NCBI RefSeq assembly: GCF_023369555.1
Contig: NZ_JACJVC010000001.1
Coordinates: forward strand, 248,001 to 312,000
Length of the DNA: 64,000 nt
Direction: 5' to 3'
Source: Actinomyces sp. AC-20-1
Lineage (GTDB): Bacteria; Actinomycetota; Actinomycetes; Actinomycetales; Actinomycetaceae
Shown one piece after another: positions 44,163 to 53,916 of this stretch. Numbering within the stretch: position 1 is the first letter of the stretch; each line of letters starts with the position of its first letter. The notes below the pieces were generated by a model, which worked only from the letters and a program-made list of their open reading frames with translations, was not told the DNA's origin and did no database searches. The translations under genes were made by a program, and so were the position numbers.

Positions 44163-45167
44163 ATGGAGTCAATGGAGTCACGCCCTCTGCCCGCGCTGGG
44201 GCGCAGCATCTCAACCATCGGTATCGGGACCTGGCAGCTGGGCACCGACTGGGGCGAGGTCACGCCCGCCGACGCCGAGGCGACCCTCCAGGCGGCCATC
44301 GACGCGGGTGTCACCTTCATCGACACCGCCGACGTCTACGGCGACGGCCGCTCAGAGCGCCTCGTCGGCGAGTTCGTGGGCGCCCGCCCCGAGGCCGGGC
44401 TCACCGTGGCGACCAAGATGGGCCGCCGCGTGGAGCAGACCTATGACAACTACACCCGGGACGGCTTCCTCGCCTGGAACGACCGCTCCCGCCAGAACCT
44501 CGGCGTCGAGACCATCGACCTCGTCCAGCTGCACTGCCCGCCCAGCGAGGTCATCGAGGCCCAGCACACCTGGGACTGGCTCGACGAGATGGCCGCCGAG
44601 GGGCGCGTGCGCGCCTACGGCGTGAGCGTGGAGACCTGCGAGCAGGCCCTCGAGGCCATGCGCCGCCCGGCCTGCGCCTCCGTCCAGATCATCCTCAACG
44701 TCTTCCGCCGCAAGCCCCTCGAGCAGGTGCTGCCGACGGCGCTGGCCACCGCGACCGCGGTCATCGCCCGCGTCCCGCTGGCCTCCGGCCTCCTGTCCGG
44801 CCGCTACAGCGAGGAGACGGTCTTCGCCCCGGGAGACCACCGCACCTACAACCGTGACGGCTCCGCCTTCGACATCGGTGAGACCTTCTCCGGGGTCCCC
44901 TACGAGGTCGGCGTCGCGGCGGCCCGCGAGCTCACCGCCCTGGCCCGCGAGATGGGCCCCGAGGGCGCGAGCCCGGCCCAGGTGGCGCTGCGCTGGATCA
45001 TCGACCAGCCGGGCGTCACCACCGTCATCCCGGGCGCCCGCAACGCCGATCAGGCCCGCGCCAACGCGCAGGCCGCGTCACTGGCACCCCTGGGCGCCGA
45101 GCTGCACGCCGCGCTGGCGGACCTGTACGACCGGCTCATCCGCGAGCACGTGCACGGGCGCTGGTGA
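44163..45167 (+). CDS. Aldo/keto reductase
   Basis: 334 residues; ATG 44163 after AAGGAGC. NADPH-dependent carbonyl reductase fold: GIGTWQLGTDWG, the catalytic Asp and Tyr in FIDTADVYGDGRSE, the Lys in TVATKMGRR, and a His-containing VQLHCPPSEV in place of the usual LxxxHWP. The late VALRWIIDQPGVTTVIPGAR is the cofactor-binding region. It belongs to the Tas/YajO-like subgroup; substrate unknown. It separates ssrA from smpB. Confidence 0.9.
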   Translation: MESMESRPLPALGRSISTIGIGTWQLGTDWGEVTPADAEATLQAAIDAGVTFIDTADVYGDGRSERLVGEFVGARPEAGLTVATKMGRRVEQTYDNYTRDGFLAWNDRSRQNLGVETIDLVQLHCPPSEVIEAQHTWDWLDEMAAEGRVRAYGVSVETCEQALEAMRRPACASVQIILNVFRRKPLEQVLPTALATATAVIARVPLASGLLSGRYSEETVFAPGDHRTYNRDGSAFDIGETFSGVPYEVGVAAARELTALAREMGPEGASPAQVALRWIIDQPGVTTVIPGARNADQARANAQAASLAPLGAELHAALADLYDRLIREHVHGRW

Positions 45168-45176
45168 GCCGCGGGC

Positions 45177-45704
45177 TCAGCCCCGTCGGCGGTTCGCGTC
45201 CGCCATCGCGCGCGCGGCCTCGCGCTTGTCCTGGGCCTCGCGCAGCGACTGGCGCTTGTCCCAGTCCTGCTTGCCCCGGGCGAGCGCGATCTCGACCTTG
45301 ACGCGCCCGCCGACGAAGTACAGCTCCAGGGGCACGATCGTGTAGCCCTTGGCCTGCACCCGCATGGCCAGGCGCTCGATCTCGCTGCGGTGCAGGAGCA
45401 GCTTGCGCTTGCGCCGCGGCGCGTGGTTGTTCCACGTGCCCTGGAGGTACTCGGGGATGTGGGCGCCCTGGAGCCAGGCCTCACCGCGGTCGATCTCGAT
45501 CCACGCCTCGGTCAGCGAGGCGCGCCCCATGCGCAGGGCCTTGACCTCCGTGCCCGTCAGCACGAGGCCCGCCTCGTAGCGGTCCTCGATGAAGTAGTCG
45601 TGGGTCGCCTTCTTGTTGCGGGCGATGGTCTTGTGGGCGTCGGAGGCCGCCTTGGCCCGCTCGCCCGCGGTGGGCTTCCTCGGCCTGTCCTGGTGCTTGG
45701 CCAT
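45177..45704 (-). CDS. smpB: SsrA-binding protein SmpB
   Basis: 175 residues, ATG 45704. It binds tmRNA and fits it into stalled ribosomes. [56 protein letters not shown] and the basic tail [20 protein letters not shown] are diagnostic. It is the last gene of ftsE-ftsX-M23-smpB, 98 bp after the peptidase gene, a common actinobacterial order. Confidence 0.96.
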   Translation of the reverse strand: MAKHQDRPRKPTAGERAKAASDAHKTIARNKKATHDYFIEDRYEAGLVLTGTEVKALRMGRASLTEAWIEIDRGEAWLQGAHIPEYLQGTWNNHAPRRKRKLLLHRSEIERLAMRVQAKGYTIVPLELYFVGGRVKVEIALARGKQDWDKRQSLREAQDKREAARAMADANRRRG

Positions 45705-45802
45705 GCGACTCCTCTCCCGGCCCGTGCGCCCGCCGTGCGCGGGACGCAGGGGCCCACCCTACGCGCGGCCCGCCCGGCTCTGAAACCCGGTGGGCCGGTC
45801 GA

Positions 45803-47158
45803 TCAGAAACCCGGCAGGGTCATGGGGTCGATCGAGGCTCCGTTGAGGTAGACCTCGAAGTGGACGTGGGGGCCGGTGGCGCCGCCGGTCATCCCGGTCA
45901 GGCCGACCTGGTCGCCCTTGGTGACGTAGGAGCCGTTGCCCGCCGTGATCGAGGACAGGTGGCAGTAGTACAGGACGACGGACTGGCCGTTGATGACCCC
46001 GCCGTTGATGACGACGCCGTTGCCGCACGAGGAGTTGATGTTGTAGGTGACGGTGCCGGAGACGGCGGCGTACTGGGGCACGCCCTGGGCGGCGACGAGG
46101 TCGACGCCCTCGTGGAGCGTGCGGGCCCCGGTGATAGGGTGGATGCGGTAGCCGTAGGGCGAGGCGACGGTCAGGGCCCCGGTGATGGGGTGGCCGATGG
46201 CGCCCGAGCCGAGCGCGGCCGCGGCCACGGAGCCGGAGGAGGACCCCGTGTAGCCCGCGCTGGCCTGGTTGGCGGCGTCGATCTGCGCGATGGTCGCGGC
46301 TGCGGCGTCCTGGTCCGCCTGCGCCTGGACGAGCTGGGCCTCGAGGCCCGCCTTGTGAGTCTCGAGGGTGGCGGCGGCCGTCTCCCTCTCGGTGGTGAGG
46401 GTCGCGACCTCGTCGCGCCTGGTCTGGGCGGCGTCGGCGGCCTCCTGCGCCTCGGACTCGGCGGCGTCGGCCTCCTCCTTGAGCAGGCTCACGCGCTCGG
46501 CGACAGCGTCCTGGCGGGTGCGCCGGTTGGCGGCCTGAGCCCGTTCCTCCTCGGCGGCGGCCAGGACGGAGGACTGCACCCCTGAGGCGATCTCCATGGC
46601 CGAGGCGCGCTGGGTCAGGTCCTCCACGGAGTCGGAGGCGAGCACGTAGGACCAGGAGGTGATGCTGGAGTCGCCCTGGTAGGCGGAGACGACGAGTGAG
46701 GCCACGGAGGCCTCGTTCTCGGAGGCGGTGCGCTCGGAGGCGGTGGCCTCGGCCTCCAGGGTCTCGAGCTGGGACTCGGCGACGTCGAGGCGGTCGGCGG
46801 CGGCCTGCTGCTCGCGCTCCTTCTCCGCCAGGACCGTCTCGGCGTCCGCGAGCGCCGTCTCGGCGGTCGCCAGCTCGCTCTGGGCGGCGAGCAGGTCGAG
46901 GTAGGCCTGACCGAGCTCGGCCGAGACGCCCTCGAGGGAGGCGGTGAGCTCGTGGGCGCGCTGCTCGGCCTGGTCCCGGTCCGCGACGGCGTCGGAGCGC
47001 TCGTCGGCGCTGGCACCGGGCAGGAGCGAGGACATTGGTGCGGCGAGCAGGCACAGGGCCGCGAGGAGGGCCAGGCCCCGGCGCGCCCGTCCCCGGCGGG
47101 AGGAGGCCCGGAGGCGCTGGTGCCCGGCGGCGGCAGGGCGGTGCGGGAGCGGGACCAT
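45803..47158 (-). CDS. M23 endopeptidase with coiled coil (EnvC/PcsB-like)
   Basis: 451 residues, ATG 47158. A signal peptide (RRGLALLAALCLLAAPMSSL, cleavage near SADE) is followed by about 230 residues of Ala/Glu coiled coil. The C-terminal LytM/M23 domain has zinc ligands in LHEGVDLVAAQG (H-x3-D) and GPHVHFEVYL (H-x-H). It lies 5 bp after ftsX. Coiled-coil peptidases of this design are activated or recruited by FtsEX at division, so it is probably a peptidoglycan hydrolase or its activator. Confidence 0.92.
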   Translation of the reverse strand: MVPLPHRPAAAGHQRLRASSRRGRARRGLALLAALCLLAAPMSSLLPGASADERSDAVADRDQAEQRAHELTASLEGVSAELGQAYLDLLAAQSELATAETALADAETVLAEKEREQQAAADRLDVAESQLETLEAEATASERTASENEASVASLVVSAYQGDSSITSWSYVLASDSVEDLTQRASAMEIASGVQSSVLAAAEEERAQAANRRTRQDAVAERVSLLKEEADAAESEAQEAADAAQTRRDEVATLTTERETAAATLETHKAGLEAQLVQAQADQDAAAATIAQIDAANQASAGYTGSSSGSVAAAALGSGAIGHPITGALTVASPYGYRIHPITGARTLHEGVDLVAAQGVPQYAAVSGTVTYNINSSCGNGVVINGGVINGQSVVLYYCHLSSITAGNGSYVTKGDQVGLTGMTGGATGPHVHFEVYLNGASIDPMTLPGF

Positions 47159-47163
47159 GGCTG

Positions 47164-48081
47164 TCAGACCCTCGTGTACTTCGACAGGGAGAAGGCGGAT
47201 GAGGCGGCGGCGATGACGATGGCGGCCAGGATGAGCCAGGGAGCGACGCGCAGGACGTCGTCGGTGCCAATGAAGGCGGTGGTGAAGGAGATCGACTGCG
47301 CGAGCCACCCCTCGACGAGGTAGCGCACGCCCGCGTAGAGGCCGCCGACGGCGAGCAGGGCCCCGGCGAGGGCCGCGAGGGCCCCCTCGAGCATGAAGGG
47401 CAGCTGGATGAAGAGGTTGGAGGCCCCGACCAGGCGCATGATGCCGGTCTCGCGTGAGCGGCTCATGGCGGACAGCCGGATCGTCGTCGTGATGAGCAGG
47501 ACGGCGGCGACGGCCATGATGGCGGCCAGGCCCCCGGTGACCCAGGAGGCGCGGTTCATCACGAGGAACAGGGGCTCGAGGGTGGCCCGCTGGTCGACGA
47601 CGCGCTCGACCCCGCTGCGGCCCGTGAACTGCTCGGAGACCACCTGGTACTGCTCGGCGTCGACGAGCTTGATGCGGAAGGACACAGGCATCATGTCCTC
47701 GGTCGCGTTCTGGCCGATCTGGGTGTCCCCGTAGCCCTTCATGAAGTTCTCGTAGGCCTCGGCCTTGGACTCGATGGTGTAGCTGGCGACGTAGGGGGCC
47801 AGGGCGTTGGAGGTGACGAGGTCCTCGATGGCGTCGATCTGCTCCTGGGTGGCCTCCCCCTCGGCGCACTCCGCGCGGGCGGATGAGGCGGGGCACATGT
47901 AGACGCTGACCTCGACCTTGTCGTACCAGTCGCCCTTCATCGTGGTGATCTGGGCCTGCAGGAGGGCGGAGGCGCCGACGAAGAGCAGGGAGACGAAGGC
48001 GACGAGGACGACGGAGACCGACATCGCGAGGTTGCGCGTCAGGCCCTTGAGGGTCTCGGTCAGGATGAGACGGAATCGCAT
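47164..48081 (-). CDS. ftsX: Cell-division protein FtsX
   Basis: 305 residues, ATG 48081 after AGGAGC. Four membrane segments: one at about 20-42 (VSVVLVAFVSLLFVGASALL), then three after residue 165. The extracellular loop (about 45-165, with two Cys) would contact the peptidase. The C-terminal YAGVRYLVEGWLAQSISF and ALLITTTIRLSAMSRSRE are typical. It forms the FtsEX complex with the gene directly upstream. Confidence 0.95.
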   Translation of the reverse strand: MRFRLILTETLKGLTRNLAMSVSVVLVAFVSLLFVGASALLQAQITTMKGDWYDKVEVSVYMCPASSARAECAEGEATQEQIDAIEDLVTSNALAPYVASYTIESKAEAYENFMKGYGDTQIGQNATEDMMPVSFRIKLVDAEQYQVVSEQFTGRSGVERVVDQRATLEPLFLVMNRASWVTGGLAAIMAVAAVLLITTTIRLSAMSRSRETGIMRLVGASNLFIQLPFMLEGALAALAGALLAVGGLYAGVRYLVEGWLAQSISFTTAFIGTDDVLRVAPWLILAAIVIAAASSAFSLSKYTRV

Positions 48082-48093
48082 GGTGGTGCTCCT

Positions 48094-48783
48094 TCAGCGG
48101 TCGGAGCCGTAGACGCCGCGGGCCTGGTCGCGCACGACCTGGCCGGCCTTGAGCTCGATGACGCGCTTGCGCATCTGGTCGACGATCTCGTCGTCGTGGG
48201 TGGCCATGACGACGGTGGTGCCCTGGCGGTTGATCCGGTCGAAGAGCCGCATGATGCCGACGGAGGTGGAGGGGTCGAGGTTGCCGGTCGGCTCATCGGC
48301 AAGGAGGAGCTTGGGGCGGTTGACCATGGCGCGGGCGATGGCCACGCGCTGCTGCTCGCCGCCGCTGAGCTCGTGGGGCCTGCGGTTCTCCTTGCCGGAG
48401 AGGTCGACGAGGTCGAGGGCCTCGGGCACGGCGGAGAGGATGTAGTGGCGGGGTTTGCCGATGACCTGGGAGGCGAGGGCGACGTTCTCCAGCACGGTCT
48501 TGTTCTCCAGGAGGCGGAAGTCCTGGAAGACGAAGCCCATCTCGCGGCGCAGGTGGGGGACCTTCCAGGAGGACACCTGGGACAGGTCGCGGCCCAGGAC
48601 GTGGATGCGGCCGGAGGTGGGGCGCTCCTCGCGCAGGGTCAGGCGCAGGAAGGTGGACTTGCCGGAGCCGGAGGCCCCGACGAGGAAGACGAACTCGTCC
48701 TTCTCGATCTCGATGTCGACGCCGTCGAGGGCAGGGCGCGCTCCCCTCTTGTAGACCTTGGAGACGTGGTCGAAGCGGATCAT
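48094..48783 (-). CDS. ftsE: Cell-division ATP-binding protein FtsE
   Basis: 229 residues, ATG 48783. [20 protein letters not shown], Walker [14 protein letters not shown], signature [14 protein letters not shown], Walker [14 protein letters not shown] and H-loop ATHD. ATP hydrolysis drives FtsX, which controls the peptidase encoded downstream. It is divergent from the 209-residue gene at 48942; prfB, often upstream, is not here. Confidence 0.96.
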   Translation of the reverse strand: MIRFDHVSKVYKRGARPALDGVDIEIEKDEFVFLVGASGSGKSTFLRLTLREERPTSGRIHVLGRDLSQVSSWKVPHLRREMGFVFQDFRLLENKTVLENVALASQVIGKPRHYILSAVPEALDLVDLSGKENRRPHELSGGEQQRVAIARAMVNRPKLLLADEPTGNLDPSTSVGIMRLFDRINRQGTTVVMATHDDEIVDQMRKRVIELKAGQVVRDQARGVYGSDR

Positions 48784-48941
48784 GGGTGGGGTCTGCTCTC
48801 CTGGCTGACGGCTGGCTCCCTGCGGCGCGCGACGCGCCCGGGCTCCCCGTCACGGTATCCAGCAGGGCTGAGGATCCGGCCGTGACACGCCCGGGGCGCT
48901 CTGTGGTGAGCCCCGCTCAGGGGGCCGCTAGCGTGCAGGGC

Positions 48942-49571
48942 GTGAGCTCCTCCCCTGTGCACGACGCCTCCCGCACCGACCCGGCCGACGCCACCGCGGG
49001 CCCTCCCGGCACCGCGGTGCCTGCCGACGAGGCGGTGTCTGCCGACGGCGTCCCGGCAGCCGGCGAGCAGCCTCCCTCCGACGGCGTCCCGCCCCGTCTC
49101 GACGACGTCGTGGACCTGGGCTCCTGGGCCGCCTTCGAGCCCTCGCTGGCGGCCCTGCTCGACGGTCGGGCCCGGCCGGCTCCGGACTGGCCGGGGCTGA
49201 CGGTCCTGCTGACCGCGCCGCGCCCGGTGGTGACGCAGGCGGACCTCGAGCAGCGCATGGGGCTGCGCTCCCTGCTGCGCGGGCGCCGCAAGCGCGTGCC
49301 CTCGCCCGAGGTGCCGGGGCTCGTCGTCGTCGGACGGGGAGACGGGGTGGAGGTCGGTGTCCCGGTGCTCGACGCCGAGGGCCGCCACCTGCTGGGCCCC
49401 GACACCCGTGAGGCACTGGGGCGGCTGGGCTGGGCGCAGCACGAGGACGTCATGGTGCGGCTGCTGCCCGACGGCGCGGGTGCGGCGCAGGCCGTCGCGC
49501 GGGTGCTCATCGAGATGCTGCGCGTCGCCCACCCCGCCGACCTCGACCACCTCGTGGCGCTCACCGGCTGA
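48942..49571 (+). CDS. Possible YbjN/TY-Chap-like protein
   Basis: 209 residues from GTG 48942; longer in-frame starts exist but look non-coding. The first 55 residues are a disordered Pro/Ala/Ser-rich segment. Then WPGLTVLLTAPRPVVTQADL, VPVLDAEGRHLLGPDTREAL, LGRLGWAQHEDVMVRLLP and RVAHPADLDHLVAL follow the pattern of the chaperone-like TY-Chap/YbjN domain (short strands, L-x-x-LGW, final HP-x-L). Family assignment is tentative. It is convergent with the ssb-like gene. Confidence 0.55.
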   Translation: MSSSPVHDASRTDPADATAGPPGTAVPADEAVSADGVPAAGEQPPSDGVPPRLDDVVDLGSWAAFEPSLAALLDGRARPAPDWPGLTVLLTAPRPVVTQADLEQRMGLRSLLRGRRKRVPSPEVPGLVVVGRGDGVEVGVPVLDAEGRHLLGPDTREALGRLGWAQHEDVMVRLLPDGAGAAQAVARVLIEMLRVAHPADLDHLVALTG

Positions 49572-49602
49572 GGCCACCGGCCCTCACGCGGCGCCGGCCC
49601 GG

Positions 49603-50229
49603 CTAGGCGTTGACGGCCTCGTAGGACAGCTCGGCGTCGCTGAAGCCGTCACCGTCCGGGGGCGCCAGCGGGCTCGGCCAGGGGTCGTCGTCCAGGTCGG
49701 TGGAGACCGGCTCGGTGCCCGTCCCGGGACCCGTCTCAGGACCTGCGCCGACCTCGCTCCCGGTCCCGGCGCCCGGCTCGGGCCCCGCCCCGGCCCCCGT
49801 CGGCCCGGCGGAGTCCGCCGAGGGCGCGGACTGCGGCGTCGCGGCGCTGCGCGCAGAGCCCATGACGGGCTCGACCCGCATGTAGGTGGAGGTCCCCCGA
49901 CCGAGGTCGTGCCCGCCCGCGGTGACAGTGATGACGTTGCTGGTCTGCGCGGGCCCGTCCTCAGGCTGCCAGGTCTCCTGGGTGAGGCGGCCCTGGAGCA
50001 GGACGGGGTCCCCCTTGCGCAGGCTGCGCGCGAGGTTCTCCGCCAGTGGCCCCCAGGCCTTGGCCGTGAACCACAGGGTCTCGTCGTCGTGCCACTGCCC
50101 GCCGGCGTCACGGTAGGCGGGGGTGGAGGCGACGCGGAAGCGGCAGTACACGCGGCGGCTGGGGGTGATGGCGATGGTGGGCGTGGTGCCCACGACGCCC
50201 TGGACAGTGAGGTCGATCTGGCGGCTCAT
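49603..50229 (-). CDS. Single-stranded DNA-binding protein, paralogue type
   Basis: 208 residues from ATG 50229 after AGGACC. OB fold: SRQIDLTVQGVVGTTPTIAI, RVYCRFRVASTPAYRD, TLWFTAKAWGPLAENLARSL and KGDPVLLQGRLTQETW. The C-terminal 80 residues are a Gly/Pro/Ala/Thr-rich linker, ending DAELSYEAVNA; the acidic DDDIPF-type tip that recruits replication proteins in main SSBs is missing. It is therefore probably an accessory SSB rather than the replicative one. It sits beside two GTPase genes. Confidence 0.85.
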   Translation of the reverse strand: MSRQIDLTVQGVVGTTPTIAITPSRRVYCRFRVASTPAYRDAGGQWHDDETLWFTAKAWGPLAENLARSLRKGDPVLLQGRLTQETWQPEDGPAQTSNVITVTAGGHDLGRGTSTYMRVEPVMGSARSAATPQSAPSADSAGPTGAGAGPEPGAGTGSEVGAGPETGPGTGTEPVSTDLDDDPWPSPLAPPDGDGFSDAELSYEAVNA

Positions 50230-50389
50230 GGAAGGTCCTCCTGGTGCTTCGGCCGGCGGCGTTGCCGACGTGCCAACCGTGCCGCCGTCGGCCCACCGGC
50301 GCGAGGGCGCCGGCCTCCGCCTGTGGACACCGGTGCCGCCGGGTGCCTCGGGCGGCACCTGTGGAGCCCGGCCGGGCAGCCGCCGCCCG

Positions 50390-51913
50390 TCAGCCGCCCA
50401 GGCCCAGGGCCCTGCGCAGCTGCGCGTGGCGCTCCAGGACCCCCGCCGCGGGTGTCACCAGCCCCCGTTCCACCACAGCGTCCACACGCCTGCGCACCAG
50501 CCGGGAGTAGGCCGCGGCCTCGCGTGCGGCCCGACGGCGACGGGCCCACGCCGCCCACCCGGCCGACACGCACCCCAGCAGGGCCAGCAGCACCGGCCCG
50601 AGTGCGCCGCCACCGGCCAGCAGGGCGGTGCCGCCCCCAGCCAGGAGGGTGAGGGCCGCCCAGACGGCGGCCCCCAGGAAGGCAAGCAGGCCCGCCCACC
50701 AGCCCAGGTCGATGAGCGTCGAGCGCGGCGAGGGCAGGGCGACGGAGCCGACGCCCTCCGCGGTCTGCGCGCCCAGGGTGTCCGGCCCGGCGACGGCCTC
50801 CTCGACCGAGCGCGCCCAGGCACGGGGCAGGCCGTGGGTGACACGGGTGAGCCACTGGGTGCGGGCGGCGGCGACGGCCGCGCGCGCCGGCGGCTCGGGG
50901 CGCGCCAGGGCCCCGGGCAGCGCCCTGGACAGGCTGGTGGCGACACTCGACTCGACCGCGCGCGCGCCCGAGGCCTGCACGAGGGCGTCCACCACCTCCT
51001 CGCGGGGCCCGTCCTCCACGCGCGCGGGGGCGGCGGCGACAGTGCCCCCCAGTCGGGCGGCGATGGCGTCGAGCTCGGCCGCGGCGGTGCGGGCGGCGTT
51101 GGACTCTCTCGCGACGCGCTCGATGAGCAGGCGGCGGACCTGGTCGAGGTTGTCGCCGCGCACGGCGGAGACCGGCAGCACGGTGACCTCCGCCAGCCCG
51201 TCCTCCACCAGCAGGGCGCGCACGTCCTCGAGAAGCTGGTCCTGGCCCGAGGCCGGCAGCTCGTCGATGTGGTTGACGAGGACGAGCATGTCCTCCTGGC
51301 GGGCGCCCAGCCTGCGCAGGTAGCCGTCGTGCAGCGCCGAGTCCGCGTACTTCTGCGGGTCGAGCACCCACACGAGAATATCCGCCAGCGGCACGAGCCG
51401 GTCCACCTGGAGGGCGTGCGCCGTCGTGACGGAGTCGTAGTCCGGCACGTCCAGCAGCACGAGGCCGGCGAGCTCGTCCTGGTCGGCGGCGTCCAGCAGG
51501 GACTCGCGGCGGATGCGCCGGCCCTGGTCGACGCCCAGGAAGGTGAGCAGGGCGCTCGCGTCGTCGCCCCAGGAGCAGGCGGCGGCCCGGGAGGTCGTCG
51601 GGCGGCGGGCGCCGACATCGGCGAACTGCAGCGCGCTGAGCGCGTTGAACAGCGAGGACTTGCCGGAGCCGGTGCCACCGAAGAGGGCGACGACGGTGTG
51701 GTCGACGCCGAGGGCCAGCCGCTCGGCGACCGCGTCCAGGCCCGCGCGTGCGGGGATGGCGAGCGAGGCGGGGACCTCCGTGGGGCAGGCGTCCAGGGCG
51801 GCGCGCATCGCGGTGAGGCGGGCGTCGAGGACGGCCGCGGGGCTCGGCGTGCGGGGGGCCGGGTGGGTCATGTCCTCGTCGCTCTCCTTGGTGCTCTCGG
51901 TGGTCTCACTCAT
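50390..51913 (-). CDS. Dynamin-like/YfjP-type GTPase, membrane-associated
   Basis: 507 residues, ATG 51913. GTPase motifs: G1 FGGTGSGKSSLFN, G3 LLDVPDYDSV, G4 VLVNHIDELP. C-terminal hydrophobic pair (LIDLGWWAGLLAFLGAAVWA and GPVLLALLGCVSAGWAAWAR) would anchor it in the membrane, with a basic tail. It lies 13 bp after a second GTPase gene, so the two may form a heteromer. Role unknown; such pairs are seen in actinobacteria. Confidence 0.85.
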   Translation of the reverse strand: MSETTESTKESDEDMTHPAPRTPSPAAVLDARLTAMRAALDACPTEVPASLAIPARAGLDAVAERLALGVDHTVVALFGGTGSGKSSLFNALSALQFADVGARRPTTSRAAACSWGDDASALLTFLGVDQGRRIRRESLLDAADQDELAGLVLLDVPDYDSVTTAHALQVDRLVPLADILVWVLDPQKYADSALHDGYLRRLGARQEDMLVLVNHIDELPASGQDQLLEDVRALLVEDGLAEVTVLPVSAVRGDNLDQVRRLLIERVARESNAARTAAAELDAIAARLGGTVAAAPARVEDGPREEVVDALVQASGARAVESSVATSLSRALPGALARPEPPARAAVAAARTQWLTRVTHGLPRAWARSVEEAVAGPDTLGAQTAEGVGSVALPSPRSTLIDLGWWAGLLAFLGAAVWAALTLLAGGGTALLAGGGALGPVLLALLGCVSAGWAAWARRRRAAREAAAYSRLVRRRVDAVVERGLVTPAAGVLERHAQLRRALGLGG

Positions 51914-51926
51914 GCCTGCGCCCTCG

Positions 51927-53513
51927 TCACTGGTCGCCCGGGCGCACGAGCACGGACAGCTCGCCGGCGCGCAGGCGCAGGGCGGCGGCGAGGTCGGGGG
52001 CCGGGACCAGGCTCAGCCCTGCCCGCGCGGGGACCGCGGCCTCGAGGGCCGCGGTGAGGGCTTCGGCCAGGCGGGGGCGCGCGTCACCGACGGCCTCGGC
52101 CAGGCCCAGCCGGGCAGCGGCCGCGCGGGCTCCCTCGAGACCGCAGGCGGCCGCGACGAGGAGGTGGCCGACGGCCTGCGCCTCCATGCCCTTGACGGGG
52201 GCCGCGGTGCTGACCACGCCCTCCACCCAGGCGGTCACCGCCTCGTGCGCGCCGGGGCCGTGGCCCAGCAGCCGCCCGGCGTGCTCGGTGGCACCGGCCT
52301 CGGACCAGGTGGTCCTGGCCTCCTCGGTGACGGCGGTGAGGTCGGCCGACAGGCGCAGGGCGAGGGCGCCGCGCAGGTCGTCAGCGACCTCGGCGAGCGC
52401 CTGGGCGCGGGCCCGGGCGGTGCGGCCGAACCAGCCCCCGCGCAGGCGGGCGCCGGTGGCCAGCGCGGCCAGCGGCCCTCCGGCGGAGGCGTGGGAGACC
52501 CAACGGGTCGTCGGCGCGCCCTCCGCGAGGCCCCCCCGCTCGACATCGGCGCGCAGGGCGTCGCAGGGCCCGGCCAGGATGTCGCGGCCCGCCTGCTCGA
52601 GGCGGCGTCCGGCGTCCCCCTGGGCGTCGACGGCGTCGGCCAGCGCGAGGAGGTCGTGGCGCAGGGCGGGCCACAGCTCACGGTCGGCACGGCGCACGAG
52701 ACCCGCCGCCCGGTGGCGGCCGGCGAGCAGCTGCATCCAGTCGCGCAGCTCGCGCACCGACCCGGCCGGCAGCAGGCCCTCGTAGGGGCCGACGTCGGGG
52801 ACGACGAAGAAGGGCGAGCCGGCCAGGCCGAGCCCGTCGAGCCTCTCGACGAGGTCGAGCCGGACCTCGCTCAGGACGGCCGCGGGAACGCGGTTGAGGA
52901 CGACGGCGATGGAGGCGCCACGGGAGACGGCCTCCTCGAGCGTCGCCCAGGGTGTGTGGTCGCCGTAGCGGGCGGCGGTGGTGACGAAGAGCCACAGGTC
53001 GCAGGCCTCGAGCAGGCGGGCGGCGAGAGCGCGGTTGTCCGCTTGGACGGAGTCGAGGTCGGAGGCGTCGATGAGGGCGAGGCCGGCGGGCTGGGCCTCG
53101 CAGACGACGGTCTGGACGACCTCGCTGACGGGGTGGGCCTCGAGGGCGGAGGCGTCCTCGGGGTTGACGACGAGGACCGGGACGCGGGTCGTGGGTCGCA
53201 GGACACCGGCCTCGGAGACCTCGGTGCCCAGGACGGAGTTGACGAGGGTGGACTTGCCCGCCCCCGTGGAGCCGCCGACGACGACGACGGCCGGCACGTC
53301 GGCGTCCTCCAGCCGCGGCAGGACGTGGTCGCGGAGCTGGCCGGCCACGCTCGCGCGCAGGCGGCGCGCGTCGTCCACGCCGTCGGCCGCCAGTGTCAGG
53401 GGCAGCGCCTCGAGGTCCCGGACGGTGTCGGACAGGACGTCGATGAGGCGACCACGGCTGATGACCGTGGAGGGGACGTCGAGGCCGTCGGCCTGAGGGC
53501 GGGAGGGTGGCAT
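51927..53513 (-). CDS. Dynamin-like GTPase, soluble partner
   Basis: 528 residues from ATG 53513; an in-frame extension to 53606 has no better start. G1 VGGSTGAGKSTLVNSVLG, G2-type RPTTRVPVLV, G3 LIDASDLDSVQ, G4 AVVLNRVPAAV. The remainder is alpha-helical and Ala/Arg-rich without membrane segments. First gene of the pair with the membrane GTPase. Confidence 0.85.
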   Translation of the reverse strand: MPPSRPQADGLDVPSTVISRGRLIDVLSDTVRDLEALPLTLAADGVDDARRLRASVAGQLRDHVLPRLEDADVPAVVVVGGSTGAGKSTLVNSVLGTEVSEAGVLRPTTRVPVLVVNPEDASALEAHPVSEVVQTVVCEAQPAGLALIDASDLDSVQADNRALAARLLEACDLWLFVTTAARYGDHTPWATLEEAVSRGASIAVVLNRVPAAVLSEVRLDLVERLDGLGLAGSPFFVVPDVGPYEGLLPAGSVRELRDWMQLLAGRHRAAGLVRRADRELWPALRHDLLALADAVDAQGDAGRRLEQAGRDILAGPCDALRADVERGGLAEGAPTTRWVSHASAGGPLAALATGARLRGGWFGRTARARAQALAEVADDLRGALALRLSADLTAVTEEARTTWSEAGATEHAGRLLGHGPGAHEAVTAWVEGVVSTAAPVKGMEAQAVGHLLVAAACGLEGARAAAARLGLAEAVGDARPRLAEALTAALEAAVPARAGLSLVPAPDLAAALRLRAGELSVLVRPGDQ

Positions 53514-53594
53514 ACCGCCAACACTAGGTGGGCGGCGGTCCTGCGGCCGTATTGAGCGTCCTCGGGGCACGGTGCGTGGCGCGAGGGAGGCAGG

Positions 53595-53670
53595 TGGTGC
53601 CCCCACCCGGACTCGAACCGGGAACCTGCGGATTAGAAGGCCGTTGCTCTGTCCATTGAGCTATGGAGGC
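53595..53670 (-). tRNA. tRNA-Arg (TCT)
   Basis: 76 nt including encoded CCA. Acceptor GCCTCCA/TGGGGGC, T arm CCCGG/CCGGG, anticodon loop CTTCTAA giving TCT (Arg, AGA). The anticodon stem has two weak pairs at its ends. Confidence 0.93.
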
Positions 53671-53916
53671 ACGTCGCGGGTGCCGGGTGGTCACCGGCGC
53701 TGGCGGCGGCGGCCTGTGAGCCGCGAGCCGCACCATACCAAGCGTTGCCACCTGTTGCCTGCGCAGGAGGTGGTGCGCGCTGCGCCGCGCGGTGGGGACC
53801 CCATCCCCCACGAGCCGGGCCGACGGCGCCAGGACCCGCGGGCTGCCGGCCGGTATCGTGATCGCGAGCGCCCCGGATCCCGCCCCCGGGGCGCACCCTC
53901 TCCCGGAAGGACCTCC

